A stretch of 64,000 nt of DNA from SKVR01 sp037441525. GTDB taxonomy: Bacteria > Bacteroidota > Bacteroidia > Bacteroidales > UBA7960. The stretch spans positions 186,001 through 250,000 of the forward strand of contig JBBISA010000001.1 of NCBI GenBank assembly GCA_037441525.1, written 5' to 3'. The position numbers were made by a program, and so were the translations under genes. Under the pieces are notes generated by a model. The model was not told the DNA's origin, made no database searches, and worked only from the letters and a program-made list of their open reading frames with translations. Below are positions 27,201 through 35,015 of the stretch, piece by piece; positions within the stretch are counted from its first letter, which is position 1; each line of letters starts with the position of its first letter.

Positions 27201-27317
27201 GCCAAAATACTGGCCGTAGGCTCCCGAAATGCCAATGAGCAATAATAAACATATCATTGCCAGCATACGGTGATTCAACCACGAGCTAAACTTAGAAGTG
27301 ATTTTTATTATTATCAT
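24219..27317 (-). CDS. Gluzincin (peptidase MA-like) protease fused to TolB beta-propeller and Omp85-like barrel
   Basis: Very large exported protein of 1032 aa with three parts. After a signal peptide (MICLLLLIGISGAYG) residues ~45-290 contain a zinc peptidase core: HELVH at 149-153 and the downstream PLWLVEGMAEYF, whose Glu180 is the probable third ligand (HExxH...E, peptidase MA type). Residues ~300-610 form a TolB/WD-like beta-propeller with repeated SPDG modules (SPSLSPDGKHIAFFS, PAWSPDGRHVVFS, PSWSPDGRFLTFA). The last ~360 residues resemble an Omp85/BamA surface-antigen barrel, ending in an aromatic strand (GLNFWPGW). So protease and propeller would face the periplasm under an outer membrane barrel. 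It is monocistronic. Alternative start at 27266. Confidence 0.82.
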   Translation of the reverse strand: MIIIKITSKFSSWLNHRMLAMICLLLLIGISGAYGQYFGRNKPNYRSFDFKVYQSPNFTIYHYFDNDSVINGLANRFEHWYVRHQKLFKDTFEKPSPILIYQNHPDFQQTTAISGTIGLGTQGVTEALKNRVVIPVLESNAQTDHVIGHELVHVFHFRALFIDDSLSLNSLRNLPLWLVEGMAEYFSIGSVDANTAMIIREAVREDKFPSLKDMTRDYSYNPYRYGHSFVAFLGRTWGDDVIVPLYKETAKFGYELAIERVIGLNANTVSNLWKTANITHFKQFMQDSARLVPVGRKLLDEGNAGNLNISPSLSPDGKHIAFFSERDLFSLDLFLANAETGRIIRKLSSTTRSADIDAFNFFESVGTWSPDGRKFIHVAVKKGKNQLVIVDARNPRRSRTIPVRGIPSLNNPAWSPDGRHVVFSGLVDGVGNLYMLDLETRKVEQITNDRYSYIHPSWSPDGRFLTFATDLLPEKNNHDTLSYSFYVGMMDMQAPGRPVKVLDLFPGAKNINPVFNETGTGIYFLSNRDGFRNLYLYNLEDEKLFRLTDYFTGITGITELSPAISVARNTGDVTYSYFHEGKYSVYKARLSDFSSVEVNPYDVNMTAATLAPLVRNSIPVVDRFLEQDTRTPVFPVDSFQVKTFRPQFGLTYIGSSGVGAATSRFGTGMSGGVAMMFSDIIGNHQLYSMLAVNGEIYDFGGQVAYVNQKKRISWGGTVSHIPYPFAYLALGQREINGVNYLDYQFVIQRTFETQMGMFAFYPISTTRRIEASLSHAWYYFRQDIFHTYYDEFGFPRFQDRTKGDAPSGFNLQRASLGYIGDNSYFGMASPMTGHRYRFSAEKFFGEIDMYNLTADYRKYFFRKPFSLAFRATHYGRYGKDSFNNLFYPLYLGYPGFLRGFDYNSLYRVRDKIFDNEGAFSFNKLQGTRILMGGLELKVPFTGPERLALISSGFFFTELNWFLDAGLAWNEGSKVTFNPDKISPEYRYPVFSTGPSIRINLFGALVLEPYIAFPFTLNARWPMVYGLNFWPGW

Positions 27318-27631
27318 GTTGTTATTTTTTGGGTCAATAATTATGGGGAAATGGTAATATTTAATACAAAAATTATACCATCAGGTTCTTCAAAATTTTA
27401 ATTATTATCAATAATTAACAATGGTTTTCAGTGAGTTAATCAGCGTTCATTATTCTTTTGATGCGTAATCGGATTCACTTAATGCGCCATGCATTGGAAT
27501 TAGAATTATAATGTATCAATTAACATATTCTTTTGGTAATGCAAACTTATTGATTTTAAAAGATTATTCAGTAGGTTTACTCATGGGCATTATAGATTTT
27601 TTTTGCAATTTTGCCCCAAACCCAAAAGGCT
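27318..27631. other. Divergent intergenic region without recognised feature
   Basis: About 314 nt of AT-rich sequence between two divergent genes. It must hold both promoters, but I do not find a convincing TTG-N19-TAnnTTTG pair on either strand, nor an RNA fold or repeat. Confidence 0.5.
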
Positions 27632-29119
27632 ATGACCGAAAACCTTGAATTATACTTTGATAAGTTCCGAAAAAACATAATTGGCATTAACCAAACCTTT
27701 GTATCACCTTATGGAATAAGGCAACTGGTTTATGCCGACTGGATTGCCAGCGGACGATTGTATAGCCCTATTGAGCAAACGCTTATTGAAAGGTTTGGTC
27801 CCTTTGTGGGAAATACACATACCGAAGCCAGCGAAACCGGCATATTAATGACAAATGCCTACCATTACGCCCACAAAAAAATAAAACAACACGTAAATGC
27901 TGGTCCTAATGATGTAATTATTACAGCTGGAAGTGGAATGACCACGGTCATTAACAAGTTTCAACGCATACTGGGGCTTCGAATCTGTGGAAAACTATCG
28001 GCTGGCAAATGCATGCAGCAGACTGAACGGCCTGTTGTGTTTATATCACACATGGAGCACCATTCAAATCATACATCATGGTTTGAAACTACCGCCGATG
28101 TTGTGGTTGTTGAGCCTGGAAAAGATATGCTAATAGACCTTGATAACCTTAGAGCCCAACTCGAAAAACATAAGGGCAGAAACCTTAAAATTGGTTCGTT
28201 TACAGCATGTTCTAATGTAACAGGAATAAGAACCCCGGTTCATGAGCTTGCCCGCATAATGCATGATTATGGGGGCTTATGCTTTATCGATTATGCAGCC
28301 TCTGCTCCCTACGACGAAATTAACATGCACCCTGCCGACCCAATGGAAAAACTTGATGCAATAATGTTCTCCCCACACAAGTTCCTTGGCGGTCCAGGCA
28401 CACCGGGTATATTAATTTTCGATTCTTCGGTATACCATTCTGAGGTGCCCGACAATCCTGGTGGAGGCACCGTGGATTGGACCAACCCATGGGGAGAATA
28501 CAAATACATAGACGATATTGAATTGCGTGAAGATGGCGGCACACCGGGTTTCCTGCAAGCCATTAAAGCTGCTCTCGCCATAAACCTTAAGGACCTGATG
28601 GGAGCAGAAAACATCCACAAAAGAGAAAATCAACTTCTCGACATTGCCTTTGGTGAGCTCGATAAAATTCCCAGGTTACATATTCTGGCAGACAATAATA
28701 GGCAGAGGCTTGGTATCATCTCCTTTTATTTCGAGCATATTCATTATAATCTGGTTGTTAAACTGCTCAACGACCGATATGGTGTGCAAGTAAGAGGGGG
28801 TTGTGCATGTGCCGGAACTTATGGACACTATCTGCTTAATGTTGATTATGAACACTCAAAAACCATAACATCTAAAATCAATACTGGCGACCTTTCTGAA
28901 AAACCAGGCTGGGTGAGATTATCTTTGCATCCAACCATGACCAACAGGGAAATTGCCTTTATTTTAATGGCTGTAAAAGAGATTGGGGCTAATATTCAAA
29001 AATGGGAAAAGGATTTCCGATATAATAACCGTACGAATGAATTCAGGCACTATAAAGCTACTGATGATTATTCTGACCTGGTGAGGGATTGGTTTAAACT
29101 CGAATCGCCTGCCATATAA
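27632..29119 (+). CDS. Class V aminotransferase-fold PLP enzyme (cysteine desulfurase-like)
   Basis: PLP-dependent fold-type I enzyme of 495 aa. The Schiff-base lysine is Lys250 in MFSPHKFLGGPGTPG, the PLP-ring Asp is in CFIDYAASAPYD, and His residues HMEHHSNHTSW lie in the active-site region. A loop VRGGCACAGTYG holds the position of the persulfide Cys in cysteine desulfurases, with two Cys. The protein is longer than IscS/SufS (~400 aa), with extensions near residues 120-135 and at the C-terminus. The reaction could be desulfuration or another sulfur/amino-acid step; no iron-sulfur scaffold gene is nearby. The ATG at 27632 is preceded by AAAAGG, better than the TTG at 27611. Confidence 0.82.
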   Translation: MTENLELYFDKFRKNIIGINQTFVSPYGIRQLVYADWIASGRLYSPIEQTLIERFGPFVGNTHTEASETGILMTNAYHYAHKKIKQHVNAGPNDVIITAGSGMTTVINKFQRILGLRICGKLSAGKCMQQTERPVVFISHMEHHSNHTSWFETTADVVVVEPGKDMLIDLDNLRAQLEKHKGRNLKIGSFTACSNVTGIRTPVHELARIMHDYGGLCFIDYAASAPYDEINMHPADPMEKLDAIMFSPHKFLGGPGTPGILIFDSSVYHSEVPDNPGGGTVDWTNPWGEYKYIDDIELREDGGTPGFLQAIKAALAINLKDLMGAENIHKRENQLLDIAFGELDKIPRLHILADNNRQRLGIISFYFEHIHYNLVVKLLNDRYGVQVRGGCACAGTYGHYLLNVDYEHSKTITSKINTGDLSEKPGWVRLSLHPTMTNREIAFILMAVKEIGANIQKWEKDFRYNNRTNEFRHYKATDDYSDLVRDWFKLESPAI

Positions 29120-29132
29120 TATCTCAGGTAGA

Positions 29133-29516
29133 TTATTGATTAAAGAGTCTTTGTAATCGGGCCACCTGGCCTGCCCACCAGAGCTTTGAAAACTCCATAT
29201 CGGAGTATTCTGAATGGTCGCTTATAATCAGAGCCGATTCTCCCGATACCGGTTCATGCAGTATGTGCATTTCCATCGAAAAACCTTCATGATAATCATC
29301 TGTCCACTCAAATTGAACCATTTCGAATTCCTTTGAATCAACGATTCTGGCCGTTTGAGTGCTCCCCTCCCAATAAAAGTGAAATATTTCGCCTTTTACC
29401 ACAACCCGGTCGGCAAACCAGCGGGCAAGCCCCTCGGCAGTGCTAATTAATGTATACAGCAACTTTGGCGAGGCATTTATATGAAACTCCAAAGTGTATT
29501 TCTGAAGTGCAGTCAT
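29133..29516 (-). CDS. START-like domain protein
   Basis: Small soluble SRPBCC/START-like protein of 127 aa from the ATG at 29516; the longer frame to 29600 adds an unrelated stretch. It opens with LQKYTLEFHINASPKLLYTLIS, followed by TAEGLARWFADRV, VQFEWTDDYHEGFSMEM and the C-terminal helix KLWWAGQVARLQRLF, all typical of the Bacteroidota START-like family related to AHSA1 (Hsp90 activator) folds. The ligand is unknown. It is convergent with the PLP enzyme gene, 13 nt apart. Confidence 0.83.
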   Translation of the reverse strand: MTALQKYTLEFHINASPKLLYTLISTAEGLARWFADRVVVKGEIFHFYWEGSTQTARIVDSKEFEMVQFEWTDDYHEGFSMEMHILHEPVSGESALIISDHSEYSDMEFSKLWWAGQVARLQRLFNQ

Positions 29517-29705
29517 AAATTGATTGTTTTTGACCATCTCATTTGCCGCAATATACAAAAAAACATGGTAATATTTTTCCATTAAACTTATAATTTCCAA
29601 TTATTTATCAACAAATTGTTCAAAAGCAGGCCTCATTTTTAAATCGCTTTTTATACAATTTACATTGCACAATTATCCATTTTAATTGTTATAATTTACA
29701 CGACT

Positions 29706-29721
29706 TAACTGGTTACAGTTA
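29706..29721. promoter_or_regulatory. Short inverted repeat upstream of the photolyase gene
   Basis: TAACTG-GTTA-CAGTTA, six-base arms with a 4-nt centre, 45 nt before the photolyase ATG in a 165-nt gap. Its position fits an operator or promoter-overlapping site, but six-base palindromes arise by chance. Confidence 0.3.
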
Positions 29722-29765
29722 TGTCAACCTGTTTAAATCCAGGAAAAATATAATTCATCAACCCG

Positions 29766-31055
29766 ATGCAAATTAGTATATTTTGGTTTCGACGCGATTT
29801 AAGGCTTTATGATAATAAAGGCTTTTACCATGCGCTAATGAATAACACCGGCGTATTACCGATTTTTATTTTCGATAAGAACATCATCGGCAAACTTCCT
29901 GAAAATGAGGCTCGTATTGAATTTATTTATCTTAACCTGAAGGAGATAAACAGCCGCCTGGGTTTTCTGGGCAAAGGTATCAAGGTTTATTCTGGCACTC
30001 CAACAGAGGTGTTTTCAGAACTGATGGCAACCTACAATATTGCTGCAGTCTATTCAAATATGGATCATGAGCCCTATGGTATAGAGCGCGATTGGGAAGT
30101 GAAAAATTTGCTTTCAACGGCAAATATACCCTTCAACCAGTATCTTGATCATTTAATATTTGATAAGACTGAAACATTGAAAAATGATGGTACCCCCTAC
30201 CTGGTATTCACACCCTTTTCTAAAAAATGTCTGGCAGTATTAAATGAAAACCACTTTCAGTATTATCCATCCGAAAGTCTGTTGTCAAAACTGTGTGACA
30301 TTGAGAATAATACTTTATCAGATCTTCAGGAATACGGATTTAAACCATCAGGGATTAAGTTTACTCAACCCGTTGCCGATGTATCTATTATCTCCGACTA
30401 CCATAATACACGGGATTTTCCATATCTCAACGGAACCACACGTATAGGTATTCACCTGAGATTTGGGACTGTTAGTATAAGAGCATTGGCCAAAAGTACT
30501 TTTAGCTTAAACAAAAAGTATTTTAATGAATTGCTATGGCGCGAGTTTTATGCAATGATATTATGGCAATTCCCTTCTGTGGTTACTAATGAGTTTAAGC
30601 CACAGTATTCCAGAATATTATGGCTAAACAACTATGAGGAATTTGAGCGCTGGAAATCGGGCACAACGGGCTATCCTATTGTTGACGCTGGTATGCGTGA
30701 ACTTTCTCAAAGCGGCTATATGCACAATAGGGTTAGAATGATTACTGCCAGTTTTCTGACCAAACATTTGTTGATAGATTGGAGATGGGGTGAAGCCTGG
30801 TTTGCATTTAAATTGCTCGATTTTGAGCTCTCAAGTAATAATGGCGGTTGGCAATGGGCCGCTGGTTGTGGTTGCGACGCAGCACCCTATTTCAGAATTT
30901 TTAATCCGGAAGAACAGCAGAAAAAATTTGACCCCAAAATGGAATATATAAAAAAATGGGTGCCCGAAGTTCATTCTTCCGCATACCCACAACCAATGGT
31001 TGAACATAAATTCGCCAGGGAGAGATGTCTGTCAGCCTTTAAAAATGCCCTTTAG
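29766..31055 (+). CDS. phr: Deoxyribodipyrimidine photolyase (class I CPD type)
   Basis: Light-driven DNA repair flavoprotein of 429 aa. The N-terminal antenna (Rossmann-like) domain begins ISIFWFRRDLRLYDNKGF. The FAD domain has LLWREFYAMILWQFP, GYPIVDAGMRELSQSGYMHNR, VRMITASFLTKHLLIDWRWG and the highly conserved SSNNGGWQWAAGCGCDAAPYF cut here as NNGGWQWAAGCGCDAAPYF, in which the Trp residues belong to the electron-transfer chain and Asn supports FAD. This is the signature of CPD photolyases rather than cryptochrome-DASH. It is a single gene with a short palindrome upstream and is convergent with the next lipoprotein gene. Confidence 0.95.
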   Translation: MQISIFWFRRDLRLYDNKGFYHALMNNTGVLPIFIFDKNIIGKLPENEARIEFIYLNLKEINSRLGFLGKGIKVYSGTPTEVFSELMATYNIAAVYSNMDHEPYGIERDWEVKNLLSTANIPFNQYLDHLIFDKTETLKNDGTPYLVFTPFSKKCLAVLNENHFQYYPSESLLSKLCDIENNTLSDLQEYGFKPSGIKFTQPVADVSIISDYHNTRDFPYLNGTTRIGIHLRFGTVSIRALAKSTFSLNKKYFNELLWREFYAMILWQFPSVVTNEFKPQYSRILWLNNYEEFERWKSGTTGYPIVDAGMRELSQSGYMHNRVRMITASFLTKHLLIDWRWGEAWFAFKLLDFELSSNNGGWQWAAGCGCDAAPYFRIFNPEEQQKKFDPKMEYIKKWVPEVHSSAYPQPMVEHKFARERCLSAFKNAL

Positions 31056-31070
31056 CCTATCTGTAAGTAT

Positions 31071-31514
31071 TTATTTTAGTTTTTGCTCACTTCCATCATA
31101 ATTCCAATCAGCGTCTTCTTCATTTTCATACCATTTCTCATCATCAAACTCATCATACCTGATATCTACAAGCCATTTGCCATCAATTTTTACAAGGTTC
31201 AGTTCATTGGGTTCATTAAATACCAGATACGTACAAATTGCATTATCGCCGTTTATTATACATGATACCTGCTTGTGTGTGATTGTATGTATCTCTTCTT
31301 CAGGCAAATAAAAACCTACTGAGGCCCAATCGGCCATCATATTCATTAACTGAACAGTAGATTCAGTCCCATATTCAGCGGCCTCAAGATACTCAGATGC
31401 AGCAAAATGATTTACAAACTTGCTTGTTACTTTTTCAGGGCCATCTTCTCTTAAACAAGAAATGAACATCATTAAGATGTTCATTATCAATGTAACTCGA
31501 ATTATTTTCACCAT
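31071..31514 (-). CDS. Hypothetical lipoprotein, DUF4878/NTF2-like
   Basis: Small exported protein of 147 aa. The lipobox is MFISC (Cys20). The body has the pattern of NTF2-like lumazine-binding/DUF4878 proteins: an N-terminal helix EKVTSKFVNHFAASEYLEAAEYG, then beta strands ending with LVKIDGKWLVDIRYDEFD. A very acidic tail follows (FDDEKWYENEEDADW). No catalytic role can be assigned. It is 28 nt behind the HAMP-GAF-PAS gene on the same strand and could share its transcript, which would put three exported or membrane proteins in one unit with the YfiR-like gene. Confidence 0.72.
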   Translation of the reverse strand: MVKIIRVTLIMNILMMFISCLREDGPEKVTSKFVNHFAASEYLEAAEYGTESTVQLMNMMADWASVGFYLPEEEIHTITHKQVSCIINGDNAICTYLVFNEPNELNLVKIDGKWLVDIRYDEFDDEKWYENEEDADWNYDGSEQKLK

Positions 31515-31542
31515 AATTAAGGTATCTGAAACAAGGAAATTC

Positions 31543-33483
31543 CTAACTAACTACCTCCTGCGCAATAAAAAGAATTTTAGTAGGAGCCCCAAATTTGTTA
31601 AGAATATGCCTGAATACTCCTTTTACTTCTATAGCGCTTCCATCACGTTTTAGTACTCTGAATTCTCCGTAAAGTGTGCTTCCATGAGCAAGTGTATCAG
31701 TAATGTTAGCCATTCCCTGATTGTCAAGGGCCTGTTTATCAAATATTTTATAGAAGTTGTAAGATTCGGCCTCAAACTCAGAATAACCAGTTAAGGATGC
31801 AAAAATGGGGTTTAATCTTTTAACCTTGCAATCCATGGTCATTTCCATAAAGGGTACTGTGGTGTTCATTGCTTCAAAGAAACCTTCACTTTCAACTTCC
31901 TTGCGTTCCATTTCTTCTTGTGTGGCATGCATCTCTTCCATATTCTGTCGCATTTCTTCCTCCTGGGCACGCATTTCTTCACTTTGTTCCTGGGATTGGT
32001 GCAACAATTCAGTTGTACGGATATTTATTTTAACTGTTGAAATGGTTGAAGCGATGGACTCTGCAACTTTTTCTACAAATTCTATCTGGTATGATTGCAG
32101 GACCTTGAATGATGCAATTTCAATCACACCAAAGATTTCATCATTAAGTTTTAACGGTACAATGAGTATACACCGAGGGTTGGAATCACCCAGGCCGGAT
32201 GTAATATTGATGTAGTCCTTTGGAACTTCGGTTAGGAAAATGCTTTCCCCTTCCTGCAAGCAAGTGCCTACCAGGCCTTCTCCCTTGTGGATGATCTTTT
32301 TCATGAATTTTCTCCGCTCGTAGGCATAGCATGCATAAAGTTCAACACTTGGCTCATTTTCATCTTCATTAAGGATAAATACTCCTCCCTGATTGGCTTG
32401 CAGATAACTTACAAGATTTTTAATGATATTGAACGACAATTCGTGCAGGTTATCGTTGTTCTGCCGCAGCAATTCAGCAAACTTTGCCACTCCCTGTGTA
32501 GCCCAGTTTCGTTTGTTATCTTCAACTTTTCTCTTTTCTTCTTCTTCCTTGGCTTTTTTAAGACTTTCTCTCATATCCATTAGAGAAATACCAAGTGTAT
32601 CGTCATCACCAAGAGGCTTAAACTCATGAACAAAATTTCCCTGACCTATTTGCATGGCAAATTCTGATTTTTCTTTGAGGCCATCAATAAGGAAATTTAA
32701 GGCATTGCTCATTTCGCCAATTTCATCCTGCCGCGTTTTGAGTTTTTCTTCAGGTAATTTACCTTCACCCATCATACTGAGAATGTTACGCAAATATATA
32801 ACAGGACTTGTAATCATTCTTACGAAGATAGATGCGATAATAATTCCACCCAGCACAAGTACAATTCCAAGACCTATACTTAATCTCCTGAAAGTTTCAA
32901 GAGTGGTTGCCATGGTTTCCTGACCGGCACCTACCACTTCTCTTTGAATATCTAACAGAGTATTTAGTTTTTCAATGATCTGTTTTGTATTGCTGGTAAT
33001 AGCCCCCCCGTCTTCCATCATGGGTCTGATTTCAAACAGCACCATTGGGTCGTCATAACTCATAAAGTCAGATAGATCACCCATTACCTGCCCATAAGTA
33101 ATAAACAACTCACCAACGAGCCCTAATATTTCATTAAGTTCATTGGTTTGCTCTTCATTCCACAGGGCTGAAATTTCCAGAAGCTGGGTTTTAAGCGCCG
33201 GATAATCTGTTTTCAGGAGTTCTCTTAGCCGGTTTTTGTCGCTTGTATCATCAATGCTTTGAATAAAAATCCAACTTCCGATTAGTTTTTCAGATTCTAC
33301 TATTTGGTTTTTGAGTTCCATGACAAGACTCATGGAAGGAACATAAACCTCGCTATTGCGGTCGTTTACTGATTGAACCCGGTTAAGGGTGAAAAAAATA
33401 ACCCCAATGCATAGCAGAAAAAAAATGATCAGGATTGAAAAACCGATACTCAATTTTCGACCTATTGTCAACCTCATTTGCAT
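31543..33483 (-). CDS. Membrane receptor with HAMP, GAF and PAS domains, no output domain
   Basis: Sensor-like protein of 646 aa. Topology: TM1 (FSILIIFFLLCIGVIFF, ~15-32), a ~170-residue periplasmic helical domain of the 4HB type, TM2 (LSIGLGIVLVLGGIIIASIF, ~200-220), HAMP (~222-275), linker helix, GAF (~345-490, with GVFILNEDE and RCILIVPLKLNDEIFGVIEIAS), a Gln/Glu/Met-rich coiled coil (~500-540) and PAS (~545-645, NPIFASLTGYSEFEAE). It ends within PAS with no kinase, cyclase or methyl-accepting module, so it must signal through a partner. The YfiR-type gene lies 143 nt upstream on the same strand; YfiR controls a HAMP receptor (YfiN) in other bacteria, so the pairing is suggestive. Confidence 0.85.
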   Translation of the reverse strand: MQMRLTIGRKLSIGFSILIIFFLLCIGVIFFTLNRVQSVNDRNSEVYVPSMSLVMELKNQIVESEKLIGSWIFIQSIDDTSDKNRLRELLKTDYPALKTQLLEISALWNEEQTNELNEILGLVGELFITYGQVMGDLSDFMSYDDPMVLFEIRPMMEDGGAITSNTKQIIEKLNTLLDIQREVVGAGQETMATTLETFRRLSIGLGIVLVLGGIIIASIFVRMITSPVIYLRNILSMMGEGKLPEEKLKTRQDEIGEMSNALNFLIDGLKEKSEFAMQIGQGNFVHEFKPLGDDDTLGISLMDMRESLKKAKEEEEKRKVEDNKRNWATQGVAKFAELLRQNNDNLHELSFNIIKNLVSYLQANQGGVFILNEDENEPSVELYACYAYERRKFMKKIIHKGEGLVGTCLQEGESIFLTEVPKDYINITSGLGDSNPRCILIVPLKLNDEIFGVIEIASFKVLQSYQIEFVEKVAESIASTISTVKINIRTTELLHQSQEQSEEMRAQEEEMRQNMEEMHATQEEMERKEVESEGFFEAMNTTVPFMEMTMDCKVKRLNPIFASLTGYSEFEAESYNFYKIFDKQALDNQGMANITDTLAHGSTLYGEFRVLKRDGSAIEVKGVFRHILNKFGAPTKILFIAQEVVS

Positions 33484-33626
33484 AGTTGTTCAAAGTTTTT
33501 TAAAACAAGTTGCTTTATGGGTTAAAAGTACAAAAATTGTATCATACTGATTAAAAAAATTAGATTTGATGGTATTTCAACCCTGATATAGTCATAAAAT
33601 CCCTAAAGGATAATGATTTACCCGCT

Positions 33627-34151
33627 TTAGTCAGTTGTTATCGCTAATCGGGTGAGTTCATTCCCTGGGGCCAATCCCATTTTTCGGGCATTTTCCTGGC
33701 TCAATTCAAATCTCTGGCGATTGTCAACCACTGTAAAGTTGATAGCTGCTCCGTAACTTATTGCACTTGGAATATCAGTTACGACAAGGGCGCTAATTTT
33801 TCTTGTATTAAGGGTAGCAATTACTTCAGGAATCCGACGACTTTGGTTGTTTGGAATGTAAATGATGTGACATTTTGTAATGTCATCAACGGAATTAAAC
33901 ACCTTTGACACAATGCTCTGGTTTCCTGCCTTTTTACTGGCAGCTAAATCCTTAAATTCATTGGCAATAGGTGAGTTTCCCAATGTAGCTATAACAAATT
34001 CACCGGTTTGATAATCAGCCGGCCAGGCTATTAAACGGGTGAAGTTATAAATAAATACCGATTGCATCCTTAAGTCGGATTGCGCCTGTGCCTGAAACTG
34101 AACGGCAATAAACAATGCAATGGTAAGCAGTAGGTTTGGTAGTTTTCTCAT
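33627..34151 (-). CDS. YfiR-family (DUF4154) periplasmic protein
   Basis: Periplasmic protein of 174 aa. Signal peptide MRKLPNLLLTIALFIAVQFQAQA, then the family core: RMQSVFIYNFTRLIAWP, FVIATLGNSPIANEFKDLA, CHIIYIPNNQSRRIPEVIA and ALVVTDIPSAISYGAAINF, ending ARKMGLAPGNELTRLAI. In Pseudomonas YfiR represses the diguanylate cyclase YfiN from the periplasm and responds to redox state. Here the downstream partner on the same strand is a HAMP-GAF-PAS receptor without cyclase, so the mechanism would be similar in input only. The two Cys pair of Pseudomonas YfiR is not present; a single Cys (KCHIIY) remains. Confidence 0.87.
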   Translation of the reverse strand: MRKLPNLLLTIALFIAVQFQAQAQSDLRMQSVFIYNFTRLIAWPADYQTGEFVIATLGNSPIANEFKDLAASKKAGNQSIVSKVFNSVDDITKCHIIYIPNNQSRRIPEVIATLNTRKISALVVTDIPSAISYGAAINFTVVDNRQRFELSQENARKMGLAPGNELTRLAITTD

Positions 34152-34294
34152 AGAATAAAATTTAGAGGCTTGGATTTTATTTTTTGGGCAGATTATATTT
34201 ATAAAGTAAAAATTACAAGAAAAAAGCCACTTTCTAAAAGATTAAAAGGCCTTTCAAAATTACATCCAATAAATCAAACACTTCCCAATTGAAA

Positions 34295-34924
34295 TTACCT
34301 GAATTGGACAGTAGTTTTCCACAGGTTTATCATCTCACTCATTATCATCGCTGTTGCACCCCAAATAATATTCTCCTGAAAATTAAAGCAAGGGACTAAG
34401 AGCGGGTATCCGTTGGAGATTTTGATGGTGGTTTGCTGCACTGCATTTGGGGTTAAAAGGAAATTGAAGGGTATTTCGAGAATTTCAGCAACCTCGGATG
34501 GGTCGGGTTTGAATGGGACCCTTTTATTATAAACCACTACAAAAGGGCTTACAATAAAATTGCTGGGGGGAATATATAAATCGGTGAGCTTACCGCAATA
34601 TGTTACTAATGAGGTGTCTATCCCTATTTCTTCTTCTGATTCACGAAGGGCAGTATGGTAAAGATCAATATCACTTTTTTCCCATTTACCTCCAGGAAAT
34701 GAAATTTGACCACTATGTGCCCCATTGTATTCAGTTCTTTTTATAAATACTACATTGTAAATTCCACTTTCCTCAAAAAATATTATCAACACACTGCTTT
34801 TTTTCGCTTCCCTGTAATGCAAAAACAGCTGGAGGTCTTCTTTGCGGTGAGGGGGTGCCATAGTAAGTTGAGCATCTAACCCCGGCAACTGATGCGAAAA
34901 GCATTGGCGCAGGTCATGTAACAT
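34295..34924 (-). CDS. Nudix hydrolase, CoA pyrophosphatase type
   Basis: Nudix hydrolase of 209 aa in the NudL/CoAse group. The Nudix box is FPGGKWEKSDIDLYHTAL then RESEEEIGI, and upstream lies VFIKRTEYNGAHSGQISFPGG, the extra UPF0035 signature that marks CoA pyrophosphatases. It should split CoA or acyl-CoA to phosphopantetheine and 3',5'-ADP. The ATG at 34924 is 38 nt from a minus-strand terminator that ends the upstream gene, so its promoter must lie in or after that hairpin. No close cotranscribed neighbour. Confidence 0.9.
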   Translation of the reverse strand: MLHDLRQCFSHQLPGLDAQLTMAPPHRKEDLQLFLHYREAKKSSVLIIFFEESGIYNVVFIKRTEYNGAHSGQISFPGGKWEKSDIDLYHTALRESEEEIGIDTSLVTYCGKLTDLYIPPSNFIVSPFVVVYNKRVPFKPDPSEVAEILEIPFNFLLTPNAVQQTTIKISNGYPLLVPCFNFQENIIWGATAMIMSEMINLWKTTVQFR

Positions 34925-34960
34925 AAGGAAGGTTTTATTATGTTTTATTCAACTACAAAC

Positions 34961-34997
34961 AAAAAAGGATATTTCCGGTTTGCAGAAATATCCTTTT
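34961..34997 (-). terminator. Rho-independent terminator of the Cys-tailed lipoprotein gene
   Basis: Minus-strand hairpin with 12-bp perfect arms (34986-34997 with 34963-34974), 11-nt loop and a run of six T on the transcript ending at 34961. It starts 19 nt after the stop at 35016. Confidence 0.85.
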
Positions 34998-35015
34998 ATG
35001 ATGTTTATTTTATTT

